DNA of 64,000 bases from Notospermus geniculatus (GCA_002633025.1 NMRB01001339.1:4649-68648), one strand, 5' to 3'. Shown: positions 28,330 through 39,503, counted from the stretch's first letter. Numbers and translations are program-made. Notes: generated by a model from the letters alone, not told the origin.

Positions 28330-28800
28330 TAAAGCCTAGGTCACAAATCCACATGGACCCGTACGATTTTCCCCACCCAGCGGCTTGCCATGGATTTTAG
28401 AAACTGAAACACGGATCTAAGGTGAATTATGCCGAAATCGCCTCAATGGATAAGCGGAAATTAGACTGGATCAAACTGGGCACCGTAGAAATTGGCCAAA
28501 ATGTCTGTTTTTACTCGCCGTACGGGCCCCGGAGTGGATATGTGACTGGGGCTTTAGTATGCGCTGGCTACAGCCCCAGTCACATATCCACTTCGGGGCC
28601 CGTCCGGCGAGTAAAAACAGACATTTTGGCCAATTTCTACGGTGCCCAGTTTGATCCAGCCTACATGTACTTTCCGCCTATCTACTGAGGCGATTTCGGC
28701 ATGATTAATCTTAGATCCGAGATTTAGTCCCTAAAATCCGCAGCAAGCCGCTGGGTGGGGAAAATCGTACGGGGCCCGGTGCATTTGTGACCTAGGCTTA
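28330..28800. mobile_element. Head-to-head pair of GGTCACAAATGCACC MITEs
   Basis: Copy C (28330-28556) and copy D (28570-28800) are in opposite orientation, 13 bp apart, making a 470 bp inverted repeat. Both have the same interior (TTTGGCCAA, GTGCCCAGTTTGATCCAG). Confidence 0.95.
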
Positions 28801-29340
28801 ACGCCGTCTGCGAGCGTATGCTAGCGTTTACGACGGTGACGGCGTCAGAAGTATAAATCCGCCTTAATGCTTTCAGCGTACAAAGTACACAGGGTTTCTT
28901 CGATGCGAGGATTTAAAGTATATTTTGCGATGGCTGGCTAATTGAGTATGACAACCGCAATCACACATGCTCGGTTTCATCATTATAATGCGTTAGGCTA
29001 ACTGACCATAATTTGTTTGAGGGTGCTCTTGTACGTGCAACGTGTGCTCAATGACAAATGGTCCAATCATGGAGTGATATATTTTTGGACGTTTAGGCTG
29101 GAACACATGTCTGAAAAATAGATATTTCTTTATACCGACTCGGAATCAGCTGTAACTGGTACTTTTTATGCAGAAAAAATTTGATTATTTTTTTCAAAAA
29201 TGGTGAGCAAAGATGAATTTCGACGGCAACCGATAGCAAATATTTCTTATTATTGATTTTCTATCCTCTATTCATATTACATCACTTTTTACCAAACTCA
29301 TCAATTGGAAACAATTTATGAATGTCTATAAATTTAAATT
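28801..29340. other. No recognisable feature
   Basis: AT-rich with scattered short frames. Nothing could be supported. Confidence 0.4.
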
Positions 29341-29740
29341 GGCGTGCTGCCCCTTAGTGCTGGCGATTGATGCCTTATGCGAGGGTCCGTGGGTTCGATT
29401 CTGGTAGGAAGCAATGTCTTTCACCTTAGAAACTCGATTTCTATTTCATATTCTTTACTTGTATCTCCATTATTTGTGACCCCTCGCATAACATAAAACT
29501 GTTTGGGTCGGAGATTGTTTGGACTACTCGCAGGGTACTGATGGACGCCTCGTTTAAACATGGGCCATTGAACTATCTTTTTTGAAGATGGGGATTTGGC
29601 CTAGTGGTTTAAGGCGTGCTGCCCCTTAGTGCTGGCGATTGATGCCTTATGCGAGGGTCCGTGGGTTCGATTCTGGTAGGAAGCAATGTCTTTCACCTTA
29701 GAAACCCGATTTCTATTTCATATTCTATAAATTTAAAGCC
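29328..29740 (+). repeat. Two tandem tRNA-like SINE units
   Basis: 29341-29440 and 29591-29715 share GGCGTGCTGCCCCTTAGTGC and the B-box-like GGGTTCGATTCT. Only the second has the A-box-like GGCCTAGTGGTTTAAGGCG (29597-29615). Both are bounded by TCTATAAATTTAAA. The second runs into AAAGCCGCACTGTATT, also found at the ends of the 41 kb tandem repeat. Confidence 0.7.
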
Positions 29741-29793
29741 GCACTGTATTCAATTCAGAAAATGCTACGTCCTCATGTATATATGTATACCAC

Positions 29794-29988
29794 ATGGTTA
29801 GCACTAATATATCCAAAGTGGCGGCACATGATCGCGTAATTCAGACACTTTGGCTGGTATGATCAATTCGCTTTAAAGGGACCATATCGGCAGCTAGCTA
29901 TTAGGCTCATATCAGTGCGGTCACTTCATCACAGGTGGCGCTAGCATCTGACAACCTACAGATTTCGGCTCAAATGTTGATGTTTAGG
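29794..29988 (+). CDS. Possible two small coding exons (weak)
   Basis: 29794-29856 (ATG, 21 codons, MVSTNISKVAAHDRV..., donor CTG/GTATGA) and 29935-29988 (acceptor CACTTCATCACAG, 18 codons, donor AGG/GTATTT) are in phase. The 78 bp intron is short but workable. No independent support. Confidence 0.25.
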
Positions 29989-30229
29989 GTATTTTACTTG
30001 CAATGCATGTCAGAGTTAGATTCTCATGCCAGCAGATTGGTGTAATAACCACATCAGAATGCCTATGAGATGGCTGTCTTTAGGGTCCCTTAAGCACGAC
30101 TGTATGCATTACGTTTTGTATCTCGTGACGGCCGCCGACGTAACCTTTGACCTTAAGGCAACGTCGTGTATGCATGCTGGACAAGACTGTTCAGATCTAT
30201 CTATTTGAATGATCTAAGTTACCAATTAG

Positions 30230-31190
30230 GCATTGAGAGTGTTGCTGCACATAAAAGAATGAGTTGAAGCATGTTACCTTACCTTATGAAGGGTTAGTCA
30301 CGCTATAACAGCACGTTGAACTTCTCAATTGATAAAAGTATGGCGGCCATTTTTGTTTCGGCATAGTATCAGTCCAGCCTCGGTGTTACCACTGGCTATA
30401 TATAGGTTGGACAGGAGACCAGTCTTATCAAGGTGGGAGGGAGAAAGAGTCACCTCATGCGCACTGTGGGACTTTTAATCCAAGCGATGTAAACTTTCAT
30501 TGATAAATCCGCGCTGACGTACCAACATGGCCTTGCTTCTGAGACACTCATATTTATTAATTCTTCCTGAGATAACTGTTTTACCGCAGTTTATCATAGT
30601 ACAAAATGCCTGCCAGATCGTGTCTTTTCTGAACAAATAAATAAAGTGGTTCAAAACAATAATCAAACAAGAAATAAATCAAATATATTACTTTATACTC
30701 CGAAAACACCACGCAATATTAACAGATAGAAAAAAAACGCCATCGAGTCTAAAACATTAGTCCTTGTAAACCGCACATGATGAATGCATATTCTGGTAGG
30801 AAAGATCCGATTTTCAATTTTGTTGTCCTGACAGTATTGATCAATGGCCAACAATCCCATATACGATATTGGCTTCCTCTTTTAGCGGATGTCAGTTTCA
30901 ACTTCACACAATGGGATTAACAATGATATATATATTCTTGATATTGTTCTAGTTCCTAATACAATATCGAAAATTCTCGCTCCGGCAATGTTCATCATTT
31001 TCATTTCCAACGCCGGTCTTGCTGTTCGTTCTTTTGCAAATTTATGACGTGTATTGGCGGAGAGGGCCAATCTGTAGATTGATAGTGCCAGTACTCCCCG
31101 CAAACCGAATGAGGCCTTGGGACCATGGCCCATGTTCTATTGTCCAGAGAGAAGCCGAAATCGTGAGGAGCGGTTTTGCTAAAACACCGT
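30230..31190. other. Unassigned
   Basis: An open minus-strand frame (31133-30882, 83 codons) has no start, splice or poly(A) support. 30335-30345 has ATGGCGGCC opening only 8 codons. No clear inverted repeat. Confidence 0.35.
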
Positions 31191-31325
31191 ATAATCGGTT
31201 GTGAAGTTCTTAAACACGAAAAGCGCACACGGCAAAGTGCAAGGCAATGGCACAGAACAGGCGCCGACAGACTACGATGCCCTGCGCGCAGATGCCGCCT
31301 GTTCTGCGATGAGCGCACATACATG

Positions 31326-31471
31326 TAAGGGTAGGTGCACACTAGAAGCGATTCGCAAAGCGATTTGGAATCGCACGCGAATTGCTTTTGTTTGGGAGGC
31401 ATTGCGGCATGAAATAACAAAGAACCATCGCATGCGTTGTGCGAATCGCGTGTAGTGTATACCCACCCTTA
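31326..31471. mobile_element. MITE, AAGGGTAGGTGCACACTAG ends
   Basis: AAGGGTAGGTGCACACTAGA and complement (CTACACGCGATTCGC, ACCCACCCTT). Interior GCGATTCGCAAAGCGATT. Confidence 0.8.
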
Positions 31472-31473
31472 TA

Positions 31474-31601
31474 CAGAGTTTTCGGAAAGCCCCCGAAACG
31501 CCAACGCGAATGCCTATCCTTTTGTTCGGTGCTCTCTTCGTGGCATCGAATAATAGGTTTGGCGTTCGCGTTGGCGTTTCGGGGGCGTTGCGAAAACTCT
31601 A
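31474..31601. mobile_element. TA-type MITE, GAAACGCCAACGCG family
   Basis: ACAGAGTTTTCGGAAAGCCC and complement; matches 15184-15318. Flanked by TA. It abuts the previous element. Confidence 0.9.
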
Positions 31602-31602
31602 T

Positions 31603-31806
31603 AGTGTCACTTTTGCGACCTGTCCTCAATTTCCACACTTGATGCCGACTGTTCCGTCGCAGCGCAAGCAATCGTAGCGCGACCTGACATCAGCATAAAA
31701 GCCTACACGGCAAAGCTCAATGCGGGTGCTTTAATGCTATAGTACGACTGCCTGCGCCACGATACCGTCAGCGAAGAAATTGCAGTCAGGTCGCAAAAGT
31801 GAAATT
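31603..31806. mobile_element. Inverted-repeat element, AGTGTCACTTTTGCGACCTG
   Basis: GTCACTTTTGCGACCTG and CAGGTCGCAAAAGTGA at the ends. The surrounding GCGCACA / TGTGCGC blocks (31225-31320, 31805-31860) form a further inverted pair. Confidence 0.65.
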
Positions 31807-32444
31807 GTGTGCGCTCATCTTGGAACAGGCGGCATCTGCGCGCAGCGAATCGCAAGGGTCAGGTCGCCTGCGAACGTTTGATTTTTTTCAATCAAAATCA
31901 CCGGTTACACCAGGGGACCCCCAGTCGCTTTCCACCAAATCGGACAATAACGAAGTCTATGATTCCTTCCGTGATAGTTCCCACGCCATAATACCCGTTC
32001 ATCCTTTCCTGAAAGAGGAAGCTGAAATACAACTGAGCTATTGATACATTGGGAATCTTGGGAACGCACGCGATGGTTACCATGTCTAAAAGTAGTTCGT
32101 ATGTAAACCCCAGCGAGCACTCCTTTGTATTGGCCTCATGTACCGTCTATAGGAGCCGGGGTCTCGACTAAGTTCGCGTGACCGTTGCCAACACGATTAA
32201 GGTTTGGTGTGTTACTTAGTCTTGTCTTGACAAGACTAATTGCGGTCAGTAATTATTACCGGAAAATCTGGGGGGGGGGGGGGGGGGTAATNTAATTCAG
32301 CGGAAGTTCAACCTCATCACCACAGGGGAGAGATAATTCATCGGTACAAAAGGAAGATGCCCGATTTAATACGGGAATTCTTTGAATAGACACGTCACGA
32401 CCTCTGTCAGTGGTTTTCCTCTGGAAGTTATCTAAAGAGGTTCT

Positions 32445-33075
32445 TCACGTGACGTCACACCCTAATTAGCATATAATTCATAGGGACTGGTGCGGCCATA
32501 TTGGCCGTCAGTGTCAATGGGGTTTACTGAAAGAAATCAGATTTTAAGTGGAATATTTTTCAAATTCCCTTTCTTATCATTTCAGTTTCTTAGTATATGA
32601 TTAGTCAAATATAATCACATGTTCTACAGCAGTCTGATGATACTCTGTTGTAAAAACAAACAATCAGTGCTGAATTACATAGAGTTGTGGTGTATTACGA
32701 AGGAGCCACGGTGGTGTAGTGGTTCGGGTCTCCCACTAGCGGTCAGAGGGTCCCGGGTTCGAATCCCACTGCGCGTGAGACTTTGGGCAAGTCTCTTTGC
32801 TTCACTGGCCTCTCTCCACCAGGTGTATAAATGGGTACCGGTCGGAAATGCTCGGATTGTAGCGCTGAATGAGCAGCTCATCAGAGTTCTACTGAAAGGT
32901 TTCAGGATAGACTGGGATTAAAGTGTGAAGTCGGATGACACCTCTACCGTTGTTGATATCAGACTATAAACCCAAACTTTAACTTTAACTTTATTACTGA
33001 CGGCCAAGCACATGGCTAATTATGTATTAATTAGCTAATTAGCATTGAGTTGTGACGTCGGTGAAGAACCTCTAT
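32445..33075. mobile_element. MITE, AGAGGTTCTTCAC family, copy 2, with SINE inside
   Basis: Matches 20006-20410. Interrupted at GTGTATTAC/TGACGGCC by the SINE 32699-32991. Confidence 0.9.
32699..32991 (+). mobile_element. Complete tRNA-derived SINE
   Basis: A-box-like GGTGGTGTAGTGGTTCGGG, B-box GGGTTCGAATCCC (32756-32768), a tRNA-unrelated body with CCAGGTGTATAAATGGGTAC, and a tail of AACTTT repeats. Flanked by the duplication TATTAC (32693-32698 and 32992-32997). A second, interrupted copy in reverse is at 57418-58065. Confidence 0.9.
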
Positions 33076-33169
33076 TAGCTAGCTAGCAAGTTTGTCTTGT
33101 TGAAAAACCTTTATTTTGTTCTTCACTACAACGTATCATTGTTGCTGTCTACTTCTGGTTTTCCATCAG

Positions 33170-33312
33170 TCGAACGGAGGACAAGGCCATGCTTTGTTGA
33201 ACTACATGATGTAGAGACACCAAAAACATCCGATCACCGAGTTATTTTCCGAACAGAGAAGAATAATAAGAAGCATGTCATCATTCTGTGCACAGAGCAC
33301 AAAGTGAAATGA
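33170..33312 (+). CDS. Candidate terminal exon, unrecognised
   Basis: Very good acceptor (TGCTGTCTACTTCTGGTTTT then CCATCAG). 2 nt plus 46 codons to TGA at 33312; begins ERRTRPCFVELHDVETPK, basic C-terminus. No AATAAA follows. The last 60 bp recurs at about 34745-34800, so the 3' end lies in repeated DNA. Confidence 0.35.
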
Positions 33313-33391
33313 ACTTGACGATGCGAAACAATCTATCATTCCGGATGAATCCACTTTTTAGCAATGCCCCACACGCCCCTCATTAATATTC

Positions 33392-33880
33392 ATGACCTCC
33401 GTTGTACTGATTGTATTTTCTCGGAGGGACGGGTGCGGAACGTGCCCAAAAAATTTGCTCAATGCTTGCACGATAATTGCATTGGTGTTTTGGGTGGTGG
33501 TGGTGGCAATAATGAGGTTTCGCAAATCTGACGAAACACGAAGTACGAAATACGAAATTGGACTTCAATTCCATGACGTAATGTATTACTGGAGATGGTT
33601 GGTACCACAGATGTCCCTGCCAATTTCGTATTTCGTACTTCGTGTTTCGTCAGATTTGCGAAACCTCGAACAGGCCGGTATCAGTATTGTTCCTGTCGAG
33701 GTGTTAAAAACTGCTTATAATTCTGTAATTGGTGAAACAGTAATAGTGAGGTTTCGCAAACCTGACGAAACACGAAGTACGAAATACGAAATTGGACTTC
33801 ATTTCCATGACGTAATGTATTTCAGGAGATGGTTGGTACCACAAATATCGCCTGCTGCAAGAGCGTCTTTTAGCGTATGA
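33392..33880 (+). CDS. 162-codon ORF through two MITE copies
   Basis: The longest frame in the window. It starts MTSVVLIVF, has a hydrophobic stretch ACTIIALVFWVVVVAIM, then reads through one MITE (33509-33664), a unique 80 bp and the start of a second (33746-). Both MITE halves are read in the same frame (KYEIGLQFHDVMY and KYEIGLHFHDVMY). A chance frame is possible because the MITE arm has no stops in this direction. Confidence 0.25.
   Translation: MTSVVLIVFSRRDGCGTCPKNLLNACTIIALVFWVVVVAIMRFRKSDETRSTKYEIGLQFHDVMYYWRWLVPQMSLPISYFVLRVSSDLRNLEQAGISIVPVEVLKTAYNSVIGETVIVRFRKPDETRSTKYEIGLHFHDVMYFRRWLVPQISPAARASFSV
33509..33664. mobile_element. AGTGAGGTTTCGC MITE, short internal-deletion copy
   Basis: Both 75 bp ends retained, only about 10 bp of centre left. 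Confidence 0.9.
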
Positions 33881-34397
33881 CGTTAGACCGATAGAGTTAC
33901 TGTGTATATTAAACTTTGAAATTTATCTTTCGTTTCCACTTCGTAGATACGAAGTGGAAATTTAAAAACCCAATTTGCAACATAACTCTCTTGTTCTAAA
34001 GCTGCCATTACCGGACACCCGGAATGCGGGGAAGCGGTATACGCTATGCATTTTTGCACACAACATATCGCTTCCGCATCCCGTATACCGCATTCTGGTA
34101 AACGCAGCCTTATGATATACTAAAGCGGGTGATCCACTGTTGCGATTTTGGCTTGCGACGGGGTTGCGTTCCCTTCCGATTACCTTATAAGGACTTCCGA
34201 TTGCCATATAAGGTAACCGCAAGGGAACGCAACCCCGTCTCAAGCCAAAATCGCAACAGTGGATCACCCGCTTAAAAGACGCACTGGCAGCAGGGACATT
34301 TGTGGTATCAACCATCTAGAGAAATACATAGGTCATGGAAATGAAGTTGAATTTCGTATTTCGTACTTCGTGTTTCGTCAGATTGGCGAAACCTCGC
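33746..34397. mobile_element. AGTGAGGTTTCGC MITE with nested elements
   Basis: Full ends. The middle (33968-34275) holds a diverged GCTGCGTTTA-type MITE (34000-34112) and a foldback GCGGGTGATCCACTGTTGCG (34126-34273, loop near ACTTCCGATTGCC). Confidence 0.9.
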
Positions 34398-34400
34398 TAT

Positions 34401-34490
34401 ATTACTGTTTCACCACTTACAGAAGCAGTTTTTAACACCTCGACAGTCACAATACTGATTTCACCGGCCTGTTCATCATAACCCAACAGT
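34401..34490 (-). repeat. Inverted copy of the 33664-33745 segment
   Basis: The two 80 bp segments flank the MITE 33746-34397 as an inverted pair. Both keep the frame EQAG-ISIV-VEVLKTA open; the minus-strand one ends at a perfect donor GTAAGT. Confidence 0.6.
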
Positions 34491-34794
34491 GCGTGTCAGG
34501 TTGTTATAGAGTTTTACAGGATATATTTTTTTATTCATCATTTGTGTGCAGTGTTTCCAACCGTTAATTTCTGGTAACACGTCTGTATTGTTGTAACGTG
34601 ACTGATTTTTTAGCGAATCTGCATGAAGAGAAGGGAAACTGGTAGATTTTTTCGCCTTGCGTCTCTGTTTTGTGGTTTTAGAAAGGCGCCGCTTCTTTCA
34701 CCCAATGTTATTTTTTGGGGGTGTCGGGGTGGGGCAGTGGCGGGTCACAGAGCACAAAGACGAAAGTGAAATGAACTGACGATGCGAAACAATC

Positions 34795-34947
34795 TGTCCA
34801 GGTGTGACAGGGATCAAAGTTCCCCAGGAATAAAAGTCCGGTCTTATTGTTCAGCGAGAGATTAGAATATATGGCTGTGGAGACCATTCGAATATAACCT
34901 TACAATAGCGGGCTATTGTTTGGCGGACTTGCATTCCTAGGACGTTG
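34795..34947. mobile_element. MITE, CTTATTGTTCAGCGAG family, copy 2
   Basis: GGTGTGACAGGGATCAAAG at the left. Interior as in 27778-27936, right end lost at the next MITE. Confidence 0.7.
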
Positions 34948-35310
34948 AATACGAAATACGAAATTGGACTTCATTTCCATGACGTAATGTATTTCTGGAG
35001 ATGGTTGGTACCACAAATATCGCTTGCTGCAAGAGCGTCTTTTAGCGTATGACGTTAGACCGGTAGAGTTACAGGGTACATGTATATTAATTAAACTTTG
35101 GAATTTATCTTTCGTTTCCACTTCGTTACGAAGTGGGAATTTAAAAATCAAAGATGCACCAACTCTCTCGGTCTTAAATGATATGCTAAAAGACGCACTG
35201 GCAGCAGGGACATTTGTGGTACCAACCATCTCCAGAAATAAATAAAGTCCGGGAATTAAGGCCGATTTTCGTATTTCATACTTCGTGTTTCGTCAGATTT
35301 GCGAAACCTC
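34947..35310. mobile_element. AGTGAGGTTTCGC MITE, left end truncated
   Basis: Starts at GAATACGAAATACGAAATTG; the right end GATTTGCGAAACCTCAC is intact. The AAGTGGAAA hairpin centre is kept. Confidence 0.85.
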
Positions 35311-35512
35311 ACCTACGTGTATATCGCCCAGTGTTTGATGAGTAAATGTAGCTATAATGCCCTTAGTTGGCGCCTGCACTCCCGAAATAATATTTTTGGT
35401 GAAACTTTTTAATTGGGTCGGGGTTGGGTTTGGCCTCCATGGGACGAAGTAAGGAAACAGTAATTTCACGCTAACTCGACAAACAATTTTCTAGATGGTA
35501 AACCGCTTAATA

Positions 35513-35753
35513 ACATACTCTAAACTCCCACTTACCTGTCTCATTCCTGAACTCGGAAAAATGACTAAATCCTAAGTTGAAGATAATGGGGTGGGGGTAT
35601 GGTCAGAAACAGTAATGTCCTGTCCACTTACTTGTCCCACTACCGAGCTTGGCAAAGAATGACAGCGTGCGATATCTTCAACTTAGGATTTGGTCATTTT
35701 TTCCGAGTTCAGGAATGGGACAGGTAAGTGGGAGTTTAGAGTATGTGGGCCTA
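35513..35753. mobile_element. MITE, TAAACTCCCACTTACCTGTC family, copy 1
   Basis: 75 bp arms (ACTCTAAACTCCCACTTACC and complement). The unique core of about 85 bp is in one orientation here and the opposite in copy 2 (37046-37282). Confidence 0.9.
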
Positions 35754-35770
35754 CACGATACATTTACCGT

Positions 35771-36453
35771 AGTTCTAGCGTCCAATGGAAATACCTAGTA
35801 AGTCACATTTTTGGAAGAAATGAGTTAAGGCCAAATTCGTATTTAGTAGGTATTTTTTCATCATAATAGACAGTTTTTGTTTACAAAATGTCCGCCAAAG
35901 CCTCAGAATGAGAGAGGCAAGACATAGTAAGTGCACCACTCGGTCATTGCTTCCCAAAGTAAAACCTAGTAAGAGCACACTTGCCTGCTTTGTGTAGTGA
36001 TGTGGACCTGTGATTTGCTATGTTTTTCCTCTGTACCTCAGGTGAGTCACTGAAGAGTGTTAGAGTGTTTAGGAAGTTCGAAATGGTTTCAACTTTCAAA
36101 TTAATAAAATTTCTATAATTTGTCTATACACAATTTGTCTCATTTGTTACCCCACGAGACATCAATAAGATCAGAATTGTGACTTACTAGGTTTTTACCT
36201 TTGCAAAGTCAGCATGAAAACAGAGGAAAAACATAGCAAGTCGCATTTAATTCTGTTATATAACATATTTTTTGAAACATCTTGAAGTGTACTTCAGAAC
36301 AATTAATTAGGCCTAGGCCTAGAAGTGTTTTCCACAACAAAACTCATCCAAGTTGTCATTCCAACTCTTGATATTGGACCTGGAAACATAAACCCATTTT
36401 TCTCGAAAGTACCAAAATGTGACATACTAGGTATTTCCATTGTACGCTAGAGT
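35771..36453. mobile_element. Inverted-repeat element with ACCTAGTAAG repeats
   Basis: 42 bp terminal repeats (CCAATGGAAATACCTAGTAA and complement). Inside are at least four more ACCTAGTAAG-like motifs in both directions. The element is 0.68 kb, with no transposase frame. Confidence 0.85.
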
Positions 36454-36501
36454 TGCCTTCGTACGGCCGCGACCACTCTTACATTGATCTTTAAGGGGCA
36501 G

Positions 36502-36795
36502 TTAAATTGCCTCGGCAATCCATAACGGACCCAAGGTAATTGTATACAAAGCCGTAACCAATATTATATAGCAATTTCTATAATCTTTTTGTCTTCGTTG
36601 TTTTTTTAAATCTAGACAAAGGAAGCAATGAAGAGCGCCTACCTTATCATCCAAGAGAAATTGGTTATTTTCATCTGGGATGTTCTGGGATGATCTGGGA
36701 GGCACGTAACCAGGCATGTTGCAAAAACAATTGTAATGGTTTTCGACGTCATTATTTTTCATGGGAGTACGGGTGGGGGTGGGGTACTTGAACAT
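36502..36795 (-). CDS. Candidate ORF with C-terminal hydrophobic segment
   Basis: 97 codons from ATG at 36795; the middle has NHYNCFCNMPGYVPPRSSQN and the end a hydrophobic YIILVTALYTITLGPLWIA. A good donor (AAG/GTAGGC, 36643) and a good acceptor (TTCCTTTGTCTAG, 36617) lie inside but only 31 bp apart. Could be a single-exon tail-anchored protein or chance. Confidence 0.3.
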   Translation of the reverse strand: MFKYPTPTRTPMKNNDVENHYNCFCNMPGYVPPRSSQNIPDENNQFLLDDKVGALHCFLCLDLKKQRRQKDYRNCYIILVTALYTITLGPLWIAEAI

Positions 36796-37045
36796 TTATC
36801 GACCACAAGAGATTAAAGCCAAAATCCCGGAAAATGAATATGTCGGGAAATGTCTTTACCGAGACAGTTTCATTTATCCCTGCAATGATACATGTATCAC
36901 GCATACATGTAAATTAGCATTTTCGACCTGGCTAGTTCCTTACTTTACGGAAAATTGCACTGGCATTCTCACACACATATTCCTCTGTATCTCCCAAACT
37001 ACTCACCCGAATTTGATAAAACTAAAGGCAAATTATGTCTACTTA

Positions 37046-37282
37046 CTCTTAACGCCCACTTACATGTACCTGTCCCATTCCTGAACTTGAAAAAAATGAC
37101 CAAATCCTAAGTTGAAGATATCGCACGCTGTCATTCTTTGCCAGGCTCGGGAGTGGGACAAGTAAGTGGACAGGACATTACTGTTTCTGACCATACCCCC
37201 ACCCCATTATCTTCAAATTAGGATTTAGTCATTTTTTCCGAGTTCAGGAATGGGACAGGTAAGTGGGAATTTAGTGTATGTA
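37046..37282. mobile_element. MITE, TAAACTCCCACTTACCTGTC family, copy 2
   Basis: Same element as 35513-35753, opposite orientation. Confidence 0.9.
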
Positions 37283-37892
37283 TTCTATACACTTCAGCAA
37301 GAATATATAAGGGGAAGAATGTGCAACTCCGAATATGTGCCAAAAAGTTAGTTTAGTAAATTGCCTCTGGTGACCATGTAACCGAATGGATCTTAATTTG
37401 TAGAGGATTATTGTGCAGAGAAGATCATTACAAACAAAATGACAGCTCCCATAGTTATATGCATTTTTTTAGCATTTTTGAATTGACCATATTTCCAACA
37501 AATTGATATTGTAATTGACCTCAGAGTTGGGCACTCTGACCTATGCAACAAGTCCATGGTTTCACCAAAGTAACAAAAATAAATGCTAGTAATTTGTCTG
37601 TAACTTTACATAAGAATATTGATGATATTCTAAATAATACAATTCAGTCAACAACCGTCAAATGTAAACATTGGTTATTTAATTAATTAAAAGGCCTATG
37701 TTTGCTGTACGCCCTCTATTATCAGAAAAAGTAACTTAATGCCAAGCCTTTTGCTTTATTACTGGTTATACATTCTTCCTTTTTTATATTCTTGACTTCA
37801 GTAATAATCTGTGTAGTCAGTTTTTAGATACAACTAGGAATATGCGGAACACACTTTATAACGATTTCATCAGCAGGGTCTAATCGTCCATT
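37283..37892. other. No recognisable feature
   Basis: AT-rich DNA without supported genes or repeats. Confidence 0.4.
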
Positions 37893-38140
37893 TTCCCTTC
37901 TTGATTTCTACTTCTGAGGGTTCTACGTGTGTAGGTTGTGTAATCATCTGTCTTTCCCTCAGACCATTGTTTTGCCTTGATCTCTGTTGTCCGTGAGAGT
38001 GGTCAGTAACCCTCCGATCGACGCCCCGCTTTTCAGTATCAAAAGTGCAGTCACCAATGCAACGAGTCAATTGTGATGGTCATGTTTATACCAGTGGACA
38101 CCGATGTTCGTATTCTCTTTCGCAATCTCTTGGGACGGAC
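37893..38140 (-). repeat. 250 bp segment, copy 1 of 2, with open frame
   Basis: About 92% identical to 38461-38703, same orientation. The minus-strand frame from 38070 (LTRCIGDCTFDTEKRGVDRR...) is open in both copies. The sequence before it ends CACAA here but CACAG in copy 2, so only copy 2 keeps an AG acceptor. Confidence 0.7.
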
Positions 38141-38373
38141 AGGAGGTCAAAGTTCAAAATTTTGCCATTTAGTGGCACGTTTGTGACCTAGTAACTTCTA
38201 ACTTGGTGTAATCATGTATCTAGGTACCCTCTATGTGTACATTAAGTTTTCGCCCAAATGGACCGCAAGATTACCAGGCGGCCATCTAGGAAAATTGACT
38301 TTGGCACATATGTCTTAAATTACTCAAGCGAAAATGTTTTGATCTTGAAATTTGACCCTAATCATATTACCCT

Positions 38374-38703
38374 GGAACATTTCAATTTAACATATGTCAT
38401 TTGTTCTTCTGGTTCATTCACCCAGGTGAGCACATGGTCCATGGACCATTTCATTCCCATCTCGATTTCTACTTCTGAGGGTTCTACGTGTGCAGCTTGT
38501 GTAATCATCTGTCCTTCCCTTTGACCATTGTTCTGTCTTGATCTCTGTTGTCCGTGAGAGTGGTCAGTAACCCTCCGATCGACGCCCCGCTTTTCAGTAT
38601 CAAAAGTGCAGTCACCAATGCAACGAGTCAACTGTGATGGTCATATTTATACCAGTGGACACCGGTGTTCGTATTCTCTTTCGCAATCTCTTGGGACGGA
38701 CAG
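38374..38703 (-). CDS. Candidate exon in the second 250 bp copy
   Basis: Frame 38628-38374: possible acceptor ACCATCACAG, open for 85 codons to a possible donor AGG/GTAATA. Includes TDHSHGQQRSRQNNGQREGQ and KWSMDHVLTWVNEPEEQ. Six or so residue changes against copy 1. Unrecognised; could be a duplicated exon or a repeat with a chance frame. Confidence 0.3.
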
Positions 38704-39109
38704 GGAAGTATGAGGTTCCGGTCCCGCGTATTGGCATTGGTGAATATTTCACGAGGTTACTTTCCTTGTCTTTCAAAATGCCAGCAGAGAATACCGGGTA
38801 CATTGTTTCGACTTATATACTCCCCAGAGAGGAATGGTTTACCATGCGCTGCTGATGGGGTTAGAACACGATTCGTTGCATTGTAAAATCGGTATAAATT
38901 GCTGGTTGACCTCTGCCCCGATCTGTTGGAACGCGCGCAAGTGGCAAACAGCGCCATTACTATAACTCCATCTCCCGCCTCAGTTGTGTGGGGTCAGTGT
39001 TCGGACAACATTGATGTACAGTCTATGGCAAATGTTTGTCTCCACCGATAATCGTCCATAACTTCCTTATAAACTGAGGAAATTTGATGCGGTTTTCACC
39101 TGCACCCAG

Positions 39110-39430
39110 TGTATTTCTGGAGATGGTTGGTACCACAAACATCCCTGCTGCCAGTCCGTCTTTTATCATATCACGTGAGACCGAGAGAGTTATGGTGTTT
39201 CTTGAATTTTTAAATTTCCAGTCGTAGCTACGAAGTGGGAACGAAAGATAAATTTCAACGCTTTAAAATACACCGTAACTCTATCGGTCTAATGTCATAC
39301 GCTAAAAGACGGTCTTGCAGCAGGCGATATTTATGGTACCAACCATCTCCTGAGATACATTAGATAATGGAAATGAAGTAAAATTTCCTATTTCGTACTT
39401 CGTGTTTCTTCAGGTTTGCGAAACCTCACT
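39110..39430. mobile_element. AGTGAGGTTTCGC MITE, left end missing
   Basis: Starts within the element (GTGTATTTCTGGAGATGGTT) and keeps the right end TTTGCGAAACCTCACT. Confidence 0.85.
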
Positions 39431-39503
39431 ATTGTACAAGTAGGCTACAACGGACAAGTCTCCCTTGGACATTGTGGTTTGTCTTACTAACACACCCAGC
39501 AAT

